Shown in pieces: positions 35,215 to 46,100 of a stretch of DNA of 64,000 nt (position 1 is its first letter; each line of letters starts with the position of its first letter). The stretch lies in assembly GCA_019913005.1 (NCBI GenBank), contig JAIOHL010000355.1:37173-101172 (forward strand). Reading direction: 5' to 3'. The notes under the pieces are model-generated. The model was not told the DNA's origin and searched no databases. It was given only the letters and a program-made list of their open reading frames with translations. Source of the stretch: Anaerolineae bacterium (GTDB taxonomy: Bacteria; Chloroflexota; Anaerolineae; Aggregatilineales; J027). The position numbers and the translations under genes were made by a program.

Positions 35215-35714
35215 ATGAAATAATCGTAATGACGAGCGAGGCAGTTCAACAAATCTGGCAAGCATTGGATGAGGTGAAAGACCCCGAAATTCCGGTGGTA
35301 TCACTGGTGGAAATGGGCATTGTGCGGGATGTGATGATAAATGATGCTTGTGTAATCGTCACCATCACCCCGACCTTTTCCGGTTGTCCCGCCCTCCACG
35401 CCATGAAAGCAGATATTGTGGAGCGACTAACGGCGCTTGGTTATGCGAATGTGGAGATCAAAACGACCTTTGCGCCAGCATGGTCAACGGATTGGATTAC
35501 CGAGTCGGCCCGCGCCAAACTGCGGGACTTTGGCCTTGCCCCTCCGCCCATTCATCGTGGAGATTTGAACGTGATGTTATTGGAGGTGGCGACCTGTCCA
35601 TACTGCGGCTCAACCAATACCTCGCTCCGCAATAGTTTTGGGCCAACCGCCTGCCGTATGATTTATTATTGTAATGCTTGTAATCAACCCTTTGAGCAAT
35701 TTAAACCTTTATGA
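35208..35714 (+). CDS. paaD: PaaD, metal-assembly factor of phenylacetyl-CoA epoxidase
   Basis: A 168-residue protein with an N-terminal MIP18/DUF59 domain (IWQALDEVKDPEIPVVSLVEMGIV and TFSGCPALHAMK with its Cys) and a C-terminal four-Cys zinc-ribbon-like tail (CPYCGSTNT ... YYCNACNQPFEQF). Both parts fit PaaD, thought to help assemble the metal centre of PaaAC. The start at 35208 overlaps paaC; ATG 35229 (MTSEAVQQIW) is an alternative that fits the family N-terminus equally well. Its stop overlaps the following nuclease gene by 4 nt. Confidence 0.93.
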   Translation: MVDEIIVMTSEAVQQIWQALDEVKDPEIPVVSLVEMGIVRDVMINDACVIVTITPTFSGCPALHAMKADIVERLTALGYANVEIKTTFAPAWSTDWITESARAKLRDFGLAPPPIHRGDLNVMLLEVATCPYCGSTNTSLRNSFGPTACRMIYYCNACNQPFEQFKPL

Positions 35715-36787
35715 AAAAGCCAAACAATATAAGCCGCATTGAGTTTTTTCCTGTTCGGGAAGCATTTAGACACGAAGCGCTTGATTTCACAGAATGGTTA
35801 GCGGAAAACATTGAGGCACTTGCTGAAAGAATTGGTTTATTCCCCCTTATAGTGGAAGAAAAAGAAAAACAGGTCGGGAGTTTTAGAGCCGACTTAGTAT
35901 GTCGGGATATACATGGAAATCGCGTAATTATTGAAAATCAGCTAGAGAGAAGCGATCATAAGCATCTGGGCCAAATACTGGTCTACTTGACAAACTTGGA
36001 TGCCAATACTGCTGTCTGGATTACCCCTGAGGTACGACCCGAACATGAGACGGCAATTATGGCATTAAATAAGGTGGGTTATGAGATTTACCTTGTTAAA
36101 TTGGAAGCCATTCGCGTAGATACTTCTGCCCCTGCCCCGCTATTTACTTTGATTTCAAAAATGCGTACAGTCTCCAAATCTAATCGCTCAGGCAAGATTG
36201 AGGTGGAAGAACTCACGCCTTTTGAGCAAGAAACCGAAATTGAAACTATACAAAGTGAGGCAGACCTAAGTGAGGAGAATACCCCTCTTCTTAGAGACCA
36301 TGTAAATCTACCTCCTGTATGGTGCATCTATCCACGCCGAGACCAAGAAACATATCAAATGTTTTTAGACAATCAATGTATTGGTCTAGGTTTTTCCAAT
36401 TTGGGTGATCTTAGAAAGATTGAGCCGGATTTAGAATCTTTCCGCGACAAATGGAATAAGAAGCATTGGTTTTCACCAGCAGCATCTACGAACACATTTA
36501 CATCTATGATATATGCCTTTATACATCGGGCTAAAGTGGGTGATCTTGTTATATACCCTCCCACATGGCTTGAACGAAAAATCTATGTTGGTGAAATCAT
36601 CGGGGATTACGAATTCCACAAAAATCAAGCCAACGAGTATTACGATTTACGCCCTGTAAAATGGTTAGCAGCTTTCGAAAGAGATGATTTCTCTATTGAG
36701 GCGCTAAAAGGCATCCGGGTGAATTTGGCTTTTTTCCAAGTGAGAAAAGAGATATTCCTAAAAGAACTTGAGGATCTGTTGAAGTGA
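35711..36787 (+). CDS. PD-(D/E)XK-type nuclease with C-terminal EVE-like reader domain
   Basis: A 358-residue protein. Residues ~1-130 match a PD-(D/E)XK-like domain: Asp61 (SFRADLVCRD), Glu75 and Gln77 (VIIENQLE, an E-x-Q variant), then DHKHLGQILVYL and ITPEVRPEHETAI, as in DUF4268-associated nucleases. A variable acidic linker spans ~165-200. Residues ~203-358 look like an EVE/PUA-like fold as used by restriction systems to read modified bases: WCIYPRRDQ ... CIGLGFSNLGDLRKI ... VGDLVIYPPTWLERK ... VGEIIGDYEF. It is AT-richer than the paa genes, yet it overlaps both neighbours by 4 nt (ATGA with paaD, GTGA with the next crotonase). A modification-dependent nuclease is the likely function; no restriction activity is shown. 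Confidence 0.75.
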   Translation: MKKPNNISRIEFFPVREAFRHEALDFTEWLAENIEALAERIGLFPLIVEEKEKQVGSFRADLVCRDIHGNRVIIENQLERSDHKHLGQILVYLTNLDANTAVWITPEVRPEHETAIMALNKVGYEIYLVKLEAIRVDTSAPAPLFTLISKMRTVSKSNRSGKIEVEELTPFEQETEIETIQSEADLSEENTPLLRDHVNLPPVWCIYPRRDQETYQMFLDNQCIGLGFSNLGDLRKIEPDLESFRDKWNKKHWFSPAASTNTFTSMIYAFIHRAKVGDLVIYPPTWLERKIYVGEIIGDYEFHKNQANEYYDLRPVKWLAAFERDDFSIEALKGIRVNLAFFQVRKEIFLKELEDLLK

Positions 36788-37563
36788 CTGAAAACATTCT
36801 TATCGAACGCCCTACTGACTTAGTGGGCCTCATCCGCCTGAACCGCCCCAAACAACTAAACGCCCTCAATCAAGCCACCTTTGATGAACTGCACGCTGCC
36901 CTCATCGAATTTGCTGCCGATGATACCGTCCGGGTGGTTATCCTCACGGGCAACGAAAAAGCGTTTGCGGCGGGGTCGGACATCACCGAAATGCAGGATA
37001 AGTCGGCGGTGGATATGCTGGATTATGGCGAACACCGGATGCAGCAGTGGGACTACCTCCGCACCTATCCCAAACCTTTGATTGCCGCCGTCAGTGGGTG
37101 GTGTCTAGGCGGGGGCAACGAATTGGCGATGGCCTGCGATATGATTGTCGCCAGCGAAACCGCCAAATTTGGGCAGCCCGAAATTTCATTAGCGATTATG
37201 CCGGGAGCGGGTGGTACACAGCGATTGGCCCGTGCTGTCGGCAAAATGTTGGCGATGGAAATGGTGCTGGCAGGTCGGGTGTTATCGGCCTACGAAGCGG
37301 AGTCGTATGGCCTCGTCAATAAGGTTGTTCCGCTGGAATTGTATCTCGAAAAAGCGATTGAACTGGCCCTAAAAGTCGCCGTCCAAGCCCCTGTCGCCAC
37401 CCGCCTTGCCAAAGAAGCGATTTTGAAGGCGTTTGAACTAGCCCTCGATGATGGGTTAGTTTTTGAGCGGCGCAGTTTCTATACCCTGTTCAGCACCGAG
37501 GACAAACAAGAGGGCTTCTCGGCCTATCTTGCCAAACGCCCCCCAACGTGGAAAGGGCAATAG
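36784..37563 (+). CDS. paaF: Enoyl-CoA hydratase, PaaF-like
   Basis: A 259-residue crotonase that starts with GTG 36784 inside the stop of the nuclease gene. Both catalytic Glu residues expected in hydratases are in place: GWCLGGGNELAMACDMI and FGQPEISLAIMPGAGGTQRL. The oxyanion-hole motif NEKAFAAGSDITEM is present. It likely hydrates 2,3-didehydroadipyl-CoA or other enoyl-CoA esters in phenylacetate breakdown (PaaF role), though fatty-acid hydratases look alike. The symbol rests on position next to the paaG-like and paaABCD genes. Confidence 0.85.
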   Translation: MTENILIERPTDLVGLIRLNRPKQLNALNQATFDELHAALIEFAADDTVRVVILTGNEKAFAAGSDITEMQDKSAVDMLDYGEHRMQQWDYLRTYPKPLIAAVSGWCLGGGNELAMACDMIVASETAKFGQPEISLAIMPGAGGTQRLARAVGKMLAMEMVLAGRVLSAYEAESYGLVNKVVPLELYLEKAIELALKVAVQAPVATRLAKEAILKAFELALDDGLVFERRSFYTLFSTEDKQEGFSAYLAKRPPTWKGQ

Positions 37564-37564
37564 T

Positions 37565-38362
37565 GTGACCGAAGATACACCGATATTGACGGAGCAGCAG
37601 GGCGGCATTTTGACCATCACCCTCAATCGCCCCGAAAAACTGAATGCCATGACCGACCCCATGTTGGAAGGGCTACTTGAGGCACTCAAACAAGCCGAAC
37701 GGGACTCATCCGTGCGCGTCGTGATTTTGACGGGGGCGGGTCGTGGATTTTGCCCCGGTCAAGACTTGGGCGCGGCAAAAGAACGGGGCAATGAGACGGG
37801 CGATTATGGCTATGGCAAGCATTTGCGCGAGACCTATAACCTTGTCATTTTACGGATGCGCCGATTGCCCAAGCCGATTATCGGGGCGATTAATGGCCCA
37901 GCCGCCGGAGCAGGTATGTCTATCGCACTGGCCTGTGATTTGCGGATTGCCGCCGAAAGTGCCGTTTTTGTACAGGCGTTTGTCAAGGTTGGCCTTGTAC
38001 CGGACAGTGGGGCAACGTGGTTATTGCCGCGTCTGATTGGGCAAACCCGTGCATTGGAATTGATGCTGACCGGACGCAAGGTGTCAGCGCAGGAGGCAAT
38101 GGAATTGGGTATGATTCATCGGGTCGTCGCGGATGACGAATTGATGCCAACAGTTCATGAACTCGCCCAAACGTTAGCCCATGCCCCCACCAAATCCATC
38201 GGCTATATCAAGCGGGGTCTTGAATTCGCGGCGACCCATACCCTTGAAGAAAGCCTTGAATATGAGGCCGATTTGCAGGATATGGCAGGTCGCACCGCCG
38301 ACCATCATGAAGGCTTGACCGCATTCCTTGAGAAACGACTACCCCAGTTTCGAGGCGAATAA
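37565..38362 (+). CDS. paaG: Ring-1,2-epoxyphenylacetyl-CoA isomerase, PaaG-like
   Basis: A 265-residue crotonase. GTG 37565 is chosen as start, with AAAGGG at 37552-37557; the frame is open upstream only inside paaF. The segment GPAAGAGMSIALACDLRIAA followed by QAFVKVGLVPDSGATWLLPR is the PaaG pattern, in which a single Asp in PDSG replaces the second hydratase Glu. PaaG turns the ring epoxide into oxepin-CoA and shifts double bonds in later intermediates. Length and gene position fit. Five bases separate it from the dehydrogenase gene. Confidence 0.9.
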   Translation: MTEDTPILTEQQGGILTITLNRPEKLNAMTDPMLEGLLEALKQAERDSSVRVVILTGAGRGFCPGQDLGAAKERGNETGDYGYGKHLRETYNLVILRMRRLPKPIIGAINGPAAGAGMSIALACDLRIAAESAVFVQAFVKVGLVPDSGATWLLPRLIGQTRALELMLTGRKVSAQEAMELGMIHRVVADDELMPTVHELAQTLAHAPTKSIGYIKRGLEFAATHTLEESLEYEADLQDMAGRTADHHEGLTAFLEKRLPQFRGE

Positions 38363-38367
38363 TCTCT

Positions 38368-39243
38368 ATGACGATTGAGCACATCAAAAAAGTCGGGGTA
38401 CTCGGTTCCGGCACAATGGGCGGGGGCATCGCACAGGTCGCGGCACAAAGCGGTTTTGATGTGCTACTCTACGATATCAATACCGAGATTTTGCAGAAGG
38501 CATTTGGCAAAATCAGCGGGTTTATCAACCGTGCCGCCGAAAAAGGCAAAATAACCCGTGAAGAGGCTGATGCCGCCATTGAACGTATCATCACGACGAC
38601 CCATCTGCCCAACATGGCAGGCTGCGATTTTATCATTGAGGCTGTGCCGGAAAAATTGGAATTAAAACAGAGCCTCTACCAAGAATTAGATGGGATTACC
38701 TCACCTCATGTCATTTTGGCGACCAACACCAGCACCTTGAGTGTGACCCAGATCGCCAGCGTAACCAAAAATCCGGGGCGGGTCGTCGGGATGCACTTTT
38801 TTAACCCCGTGCCATTGATGAAATTGGTTGAGGTCATTGGCGGGGCAAGCAGTGATGAGGCCGCCATCCTAACCATCATCGAAATGGCAAAACGGCTTGG
38901 CAAAACCCCTGTCGTGACCAAAGATGTCCCCGGTTTTATTGTCAATCGCGTAGCCCGTCCGTTTTATTTGGAGGCACTACGGTTGTTGGAAGAAGGGGTC
39001 GCTGACCATGCTACGATTGACCGTCTGATTCGTGAGGGCGGCGGATTTAATATGGGGCCGTTTGAATTGATGGATTTAATCGGGCTGGATGTGAATTTTG
39101 CTGCATCGGTGTCGGTGTACGAAGCCTATTTCCATGAGCCGCGCTATCGTCCCAGCCTATTGCAGCAGCGCATGGTTGAAAGTGGACGCTTGGGTCGCAA
39201 AACCGGACGTGGGTGGTATGAATATGGCGAGGATGAGAAATAA
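38368..39243 (+). CDS. paaH: 3-hydroxyacyl-CoA dehydrogenase (PaaH/Hbd type)
   Basis: A 291-residue NAD-dependent dehydrogenase. Rossmann motif GSGTMGGGIAQVAAQSG, catalytic His in VGMHFFNPVPLMKLVEVI, the NR pair in GFIVNRVARPFYLEALRL, and the C-terminal GPFELMDLIGLDV segment are intact. It oxidises 3-hydroxyadipyl-CoA or 3-hydroxybutyryl-CoA to the 3-oxo form. The paa context supports PaaH, but short-chain Hbd enzymes are hard to tell apart by eye. The next gene begins directly after the stop codon (TAA then ATG, no gap). Confidence 0.9.
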   Translation: MTIEHIKKVGVLGSGTMGGGIAQVAAQSGFDVLLYDINTEILQKAFGKISGFINRAAEKGKITREEADAAIERIITTTHLPNMAGCDFIIEAVPEKLELKQSLYQELDGITSPHVILATNTSTLSVTQIASVTKNPGRVVGMHFFNPVPLMKLVEVIGGASSDEAAILTIIEMAKRLGKTPVVTKDVPGFIVNRVARPFYLEALRLLEEGVADHATIDRLIREGGGFNMGPFELMDLIGLDVNFAASVSVYEAYFHEPRYRPSLLQQRMVESGRLGRKTGRGWYEYGEDEK

Positions 39244-40005
39244 ATGAGCAACGTTCTAGTGATTGGCGATGGGCCACTGGCATATGAAATTACAGAAACA
39301 TCCAAGTTAAATGGACACGGCGTGACACCATATTTCACTAACGAGAGGGGGCCGGATTTTTCTCACCCGTATATTAACGTCGAACAAATAGTGTCGCGCT
39401 CAACAGATCTGATTTTGGAAGCTGCCAAAAACAAGATCAATTATTGGTATACACACGGCTCTGAATATCCTAAGATTCTGACAGATATTCCAATTTTGAC
39501 CTTGTTATATACGGAGAGCGCCACTCATATCAGTAATTGGCTTCGCAATGCACCTAACGTTATTGGATGGGCGGCATTACCACCATTTGAAAAAGCAAAA
39601 GCCGTCGAGATAATGCCCGGCCTACAAACGAATCAAGCCACTCTAGAAGCCGCCCAACAATTTTTCACCAGCCTCGGCAAAGAACCAGTCATCATCAAGG
39701 ATTGTGTGGGGGGAGTGTTGCCGCGTGTGGTGGCGAGTCTTATCAATAATGCCGCCTATGCGTTGATGGAAGGGGTTGCCAGCGCCGCCGATATTGATGT
39801 CGCCATGAAACTCGGCACAAATTACCCCTATGGCCCGTTGGAATGGGCGGACAAAATTGGCCTCGATCAAGTCTTGGGGATTTTGGAGGGCTTGTGCGAA
39901 GCCTATGGGGAAGACCGATATCGGCCTGCTCCCAATTTGCGCCAATTGGTGTATGCGGGTCATTGGGGTGAACGCACCGGGCGTGGTTTCTACGAATATC
40001 CGTAA
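39244..40005 (+). CDS. 3-hydroxyacyl-CoA dehydrogenase paralogue lacking catalytic residues
   Basis: A 253-residue protein that starts directly after the paaH-like gene. It keeps the HAD fold: a short GDGPLAYEI nucleotide-type turn and a full C-terminal domain (YGPLEWADKIGLDQVLG and ERTGRGFYEYP). The active-site stretch that reads VGMHFFNP in the neighbour is IGWAALPP here, so the catalytic His is Ala, and the substrate-contacting NR pair is PR. The N-terminal ~120 residues are AT-rich and strongly diverged. It is probably non-catalytic, perhaps a partner that forms a heterodimer with the active enzyme or a regulator, or it handles a different substrate. This is a recent-looking reading frame without interruption, so not a pseudogene. 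Confidence 0.8.
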   Translation: MSNVLVIGDGPLAYEITETSKLNGHGVTPYFTNERGPDFSHPYINVEQIVSRSTDLILEAAKNKINYWYTHGSEYPKILTDIPILTLLYTESATHISNWLRNAPNVIGWAALPPFEKAKAVEIMPGLQTNQATLEAAQQFFTSLGKEPVIIKDCVGGVLPRVVASLINNAAYALMEGVASAADIDVAMKLGTNYPYGPLEWADKIGLDQVLGILEGLCEAYGEDRYRPAPNLRQLVYAGHWGERTGRGFYEYP

Positions 40006-40177
40006 TCCTTAATTATCTTGCCGGGGCATCCTGCTCTCGGCTCTGCCTCCTACCCAAATTTAGCCAAGAATAAACCTCCACTCGACAATTGTTATACAAA
40101 TTTCATGGGCAAAACACAGAATTTAACTACAATATAAAATAGTGTTGTTTCAATTTTTGTACAAATTAGAGGGTTTC
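40006..40177. other. Intergenic region before the kinase-helicase gene
   Basis: 172 bp with an AT-rich second half. TGTTATACA (40090-40098) and TACAATATAAA (40128-40138) could be -10 elements, but neither has a convincing -35. No terminator with a T-tract is seen after the dehydrogenase paralogue. Confidence 0.3.
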
Positions 40178-43100
40178 ATGTCACTTATAACCCCCGACCC
40201 CGGCTTGCTTGGCAATACGATTATTAATAACCGCTACCAATTGGAAGACCACCCCAAAGAAGGCACGTTTGCCTACGTCTATCAGGCATTCGACAACCAG
40301 TTGGAGCACCAAGTAGCCGTCAAAGTATTAAAGCCCCTGCGCACGCAAAATTCGGAATGGGTGGATCATTTTCGCAGTGAAGCCGCTGTGCTGGCCGAAA
40401 TGGAAAACCCTTATATCGTGCGAGTTTATGAAGTAGATACCGACACCACTTCCGGCCTCGATTATTTGGCAATGGAATGGCTTGGAGGCCAAAGTCTAGC
40501 TGAATGGCGGCGGGCAGTCGTGAATCCTTCGATTGAAAGCCTGCTCGACATCGCTATTGATATTTGCAAGGGCCTACACGCGATTCATGACCGAGGTTTG
40601 ATGCACGGGGATATTACGCCGCGCAACATCTATCTTGAACCGGATAATAGTGGTTGGCGGGCCAAGCTAATTGACCTCGGTTTGATGTGGCAGCTAAAAC
40701 ATACTGCGCCGGCTGAACTAGACGGCACCTTGTCGTATGCTGCGCCAGAACAACTCCGCACCCCCAGCAGCGACAGCATCAATTATCGCAGCGACATTTA
40801 TGGACTTGGGGCGCTGTTATTTTTCTTATTTTCTGGTCAGCACTATCTCCAAAATTTCACACCTGCCCCCAGTCAATCCCTCGCAGAACAAAAGGCTTAT
40901 TCGTATTATGACCGCGAACAAATCCGCCAAGTCATTTTGTCCGAGCCGGCCCGCTCACTGCAAAACGTTTTGGGGGCGTGCAATCACGAACTGAACGATT
41001 TACTGCTGGCAATGCTGGAAAAAGATGTGGAGGTGCGTCAGCCAGCGACGGTGGCCGAAGTCCAGCATGAGCTAGAGGTCATTCTGCACAGCTATGAGCG
41101 CGAAACTTCAAGCGGCGGAGGGCGGGTCAAACTCGAACGCCCCAGTTTTATAGACAACATCGAATTAGAACTCGAACTATTTATCGCTGACCGGACGGCG
41201 GAAGACATCCGTACCCAATTGATTAGCCAAATGGTCAGTCTGGGGCATTTGCCAGAATCGGCTTTGCGTGCGCCCGACCAAGCCATCACCCCCTTGTTGT
41301 TTCAAGGTGGCGAGACCTATGACTGTTATCTCTACAACGAAGGTAGCGGCGTCTATGAAAGTGAACATCGCCTACGCATCGCCCTAGCTACTGACAGCAA
41401 TAATCCCAATAACCTATATTACAATGAAGCGCTACGTGGAGCGCTGGTCTTGGAGTGCCTCAAAACCCCACGTTATCCCAATAGTCTGCTGGTGCGCCGC
41501 ATCTATAAAGCACCTGCCGATATGGGCCTGCAAAGCAACATCACCCTTGCGGCCCGCCTCAGATTTACCAATCGTGGCGCTGGCTCGAATACAGCCCAAA
41601 ATATCCCCGATACGATTATTGAATTGCTCAAGACCAAGCCCAAAGAAATTGAAGCCGATTCACAGGTGATGCAGCGTTTGGGCTATTGGCGTAGCCACAT
41701 TAATGCGTGGAAGCGACTGGTCAGTGAACGGGAATTTGAAGTGGAGTTTGTAGACTATCGCTGGCGCAACGCCCCCAATAATGTTGTATTGGTCTGGTTC
41801 TATCTCAACGAAGAAACCACCATCCCATGGGAGCGCCTGCGGGCCAGTGTAAATTCCCCCCTGTATCTGCGCCAATATACTATCGCCGCTGTTGACGATG
41901 AGGATAGCCATGATCTGTTGGACAGTGAAGATATTTTGTTAGGCATCGTGGAACGCCTTGATGAAAACACGGCAGCGGTGCAGGTACGGCTGGATGGCAG
42001 TTTTATCGCACAGGCTCAGGCCGATGCCATTTTTCCGCTTCCCGGTTATCTCGCCTGCAAAATGCTGCCCGATTTAGCTCCTATTCGTCGGCAAGCTGAG
42101 GCATTGGAGGCGTTGGGACGGGGACGCACGCCCAATTCACGCCTTGCACGGTTTATTTTTGATGCATCACAAGCAGCCCTGCCCGGTGAAGACGCCGAAT
42201 TAATCGCCCTGCGGCGCGACATGCTGCTGATAGATGATTTGAACACCGACCAACGCAAAGCAGTCGAAAAAGCCCTGAATGCCCCCGATTTGTTTCTGAT
42301 TCAAGGTTTGGCAGGCACAGGCAAAAGCCGATTAATTGGGGAACTGTGTTATCAATTTGCCAGCCGTGACCAGCGTGTTCTGGTGGTGACTCAAACCAGT
42401 GCAATGACAGATCGTTTGCTGACCATGCTACCTCATCATCCCGCTATTCGTCCGTTGCGAGTGGGGAAGGGTCATAATGGACAGGGCTTTACCCGTGAGA
42501 CAATTATCAATACGTGGTTTAGGTGTATGGCGCTAGATGCCGAGGAGCGGCTGACCAACCGTGACCGTCAGCAAGAAATGGCCGGGTATTTATTCGGCGA
42601 CCAAAGCCGCTTACAACTGTATCTCGGCACACTTGAAGAAGATGCCGAGCGCCGTCAACAATTGGAGGTCAATTGCGAACAGGCATATAAAATGCTTGAC
42701 CCGGTGCAAAATGCGCTGGTTACGGTACAAGAACGCGAACGGGAACTCTATAGCCTCACGGAACATTTGCTGGCAGCGAGCCAAGCGGTCAAAAATGAAG
42801 AGGCCGCCGAATTTGAGCCGACCCCTAATCCACGTTGGCGCTCTGAGATATTTAATGTGGTCACTAGCCCTGAATATCAGGCTTATCTTAACCGCTTGAT
42901 TGAAGCGATTGATTTGGTCGAGCAGGCCCAACCCGGCGTCACCAAAGAATTACTAGAGGAAGCGCTCAATACGCAGGACTACCTGATGATTCAGCGGCTG
43001 CGGCAGGGTGTCCAAGAGGCGAAAAGTTGGGCACACCGCGTCACATCGGTGTTAAGTGTCGGCCCACTGTTGGCGCAGTCATTGGAACAATCCGCCAATC

Positions 43101-46100
43101 TGCTGGGGATTTTGCAGTCGGATGTGGATTCGCTGCTTAAATTGGCCTCACTCTATGACGATATTCAAGATCAATACCTCGCTGGCACGGAATTGGCACT
43201 GGCGTCGGTAGCCCTAAAAAATATGACGGATCCGATGCCGCGTATTGATAAGGTTGTCAACAGTTACCAGACCTATATGAACGCCTTCCGCAAGGTGCAA
43301 GAGACGCAGGAGCAATATAAACAGGCCGTTGAGAGTGAAGCCGCCCTTGCCGCCGAAGTGGAATCCAAACAATCTATTTTGACATGGCAAACGCAAGTTA
43401 CCGATCTTCAACAGCAGCCCATCGAAGTCTTGGAATTTATCAAGGAATCGGCAAACGAGCTTGAACAATATGCCACCGCGAAAACCACCGGTTCCCTAGC
43501 CAGTATTGACAATCAAAATCTAATTGCCCTGCAACAGGCTATTTCTGACCAGCGCGACTTGATTACCCAGTGTATGAACATCCAGACTTCAATGGATGAG
43601 GCGATGATCAGCGTTGGCGAGTGGCTGTTAAGCGGCCAAACCATCACATTAGGTGAATATTTACCCGACCCGTTGGTAAAAGCGTTAGAACAACACCGCT
43701 GGGTTAACGAAGACCCCATTTATCGTGGCATTGCCGAAGCCTATAGCATTTGTCGCGGCGCGATTGCCGAGCTTGATCGTGTCATCCCCTCCAAATATTT
43801 CTTGTTGAATACTAAGCCCGATAAGATTTTGAGTGATCGGCTACGTGACTTGTTTGACGACAAGCGGCAAACTGACAAATTCAACTGTGTATATCCTGCC
43901 AACGTCAACAAATTCACCCAGCAGTTGCAGCGTATTTTATCGGAACGACTGAAAAATGCCCGCACCTCACGCAAGGCCGACGCCCAAGCATGGCTGCCAG
44001 TGGTTAGTGAATATTATGTCATCGTCGGGTTTGAAAAATTACTGAATCGGCAGATGATGGCGCATTCCGCCCGTCTTGCTGAACCCATTGTCCAGCAGGG
44101 TCGCCATCGCTTGGTCATGCACGAACTCCTGCCGCGTGTTATCAAAGAACAGCAATTGGAATTGCAGCGTCTTACCGAGCAGCTTGACCGCATGAAAACA
44201 ATGATTTCGGCCAAAGCCAAACGCGCCGAACAACAGCGTGAGCAGGTCGCTCAAAAAATGGAGGCCCATTTAGAGGCTTTTCGCTCGGCCATTACACAGG
44301 TCGAAACCCAACTGGGCACAAATGTTTATGGGGAACTGCGTACCCTGCTCGATCAAATTAATTGGAAACTGACTCCCGAACCGGTTGGGGCCGCCGCCCT
44401 GTTGGAAGAAACACTCTATGCCGCCCATGAAGCCATTGACCAGATCTTCGCAGGCCACCATGAGGTTTTGGAAGATGCCCGCTATGAACTGGCCGAAGCG
44501 CAGAACATTAAGACGCAATGCCGCGAAAGGATTCAGCAAGCCCAAAAGGATATGGGGCAACTGAAACGGGAGATTGCCGCCGAGACCGAGACTCTCAAGA
44601 GTCTACAGGCCAGTTGGCAGCAGTGGGAAAACATTCACCAGCAAACGGGTATCGCCGCCGAAATTCAAAGCCTGTTTACGCTGGTGTCACGGGGTAAAAG
44701 CGTCCAAGCGATTTTGGATATTCGAGACAACATCGCCAATGTCTATCAGCAGACGTATCAAGCACTCATCGAAAGTGTGCAAGCCAGCGAAGCCCGTCTT
44801 GCTCAGAAAACGGCTACTCAAACGGTTAATCCAGAGCAGTTAAAAGCGGAGATGAGCCAAGCCGACACCAAACGGCAATCTATGGCCCAAAATATTCAAC
44901 GGGAGATGGAGCGGCTTGGTGGTCAGCGCTTGGTGATTGCCTTAAATGGCACCCGACCACCTGTGGATATTACCCCTGAAGCCCTGATCGCATGGCAACG
45001 ACTGCTTGACCTCATCAATAAGCTGGTCGCCGAACTTAATACCTTACCGCGCTATCTCGACCCCCTCACAGTGTTGGATACCCTGTTGGATCAGGTGCAT
45101 ATCTTAACCGTCGAGAACGCCGAAAACGTAAAACAATTGGCGGGGGAGCGTGATCTATTATCCCAACGTCAACTTCAGGCCGAACACCAGTTGGAACAAT
45201 ATGTTCATGATGTCGAGATGGAGCGTATGCTGTGGGAAGAAATCCATCAATCCATCCCGCGTCCCCTGCTCGAAACGCTCGGCCCGGTCAAAGATATTCA
45301 TTACCCCAGTTATGTGAAGAAGGTTATGGAACGAGCGTCCAGCGACGAATGGCAGCAGGAATGGTCACGCCAACAGATGCTGATGGCAGGGTTGGAAAAT
45401 CTCGTGCAGGGATGGATTGCCCGACTAAGTGAACAACGTCCAAGTGATACGGTAGATTTGCGCGAACTCTACCTCGCCAATGTTAACGTGATGGGGGCAA
45501 CCTATAATGAACTCAGTCAAATCGGCCCATATCATCGTGAATATCGGCCCTTTGATGTGGTCATTATTGATGATGCCCAACGCGCTACCCCATCTGAAAT
45601 GCTGTTGGCGATGTTGATGGCACATAAAGTGGGACTGATCGGCGATGCCCAACAACTACCACCGATGGTCGGGGAACAAACCTTGTCAGAGGCAGTACAA
45701 GCCTTCAATTTGCCGTCAGCGGAAATGGAGCATCTGCGCCAATCCTACTTCTGCAATTTGTTTAATTCTGCGCCACAAGCCTTGAAAGCGACCTTTACCC
45801 AGCAATATCGGATGCATGGTGCAATTCAGGAAGTAGTCAATACACTCTGCAATTATCAGCTATCTGGTGGGCATGACCGCGAACATAGCCTGATTTTGGC
45901 GACGATCCCCCCCAATATCAATGTGGTCAAGATCGTGACACCTACCGAGGGCCTATACAACGAGGAACAAGCGGGGACAAGTTATCGAAATCAAGGTGAG
46001 GTAGAAATCATCGAACGCCTCCTGCGCCAGATGAACGACGCATGGATGAAACAAGCTGAAGGTGGAATGCCTAAATCAGTTGGGGTAGTCACATTTTATG

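Noticed and set aside
39244..40005. Treating the dehydrogenase paralogue as a pseudogene
   Set aside because: The frame is intact, starts cleanly after the neighbour and has a well-kept C-terminal domain, so a non-catalytic protein is more likely.
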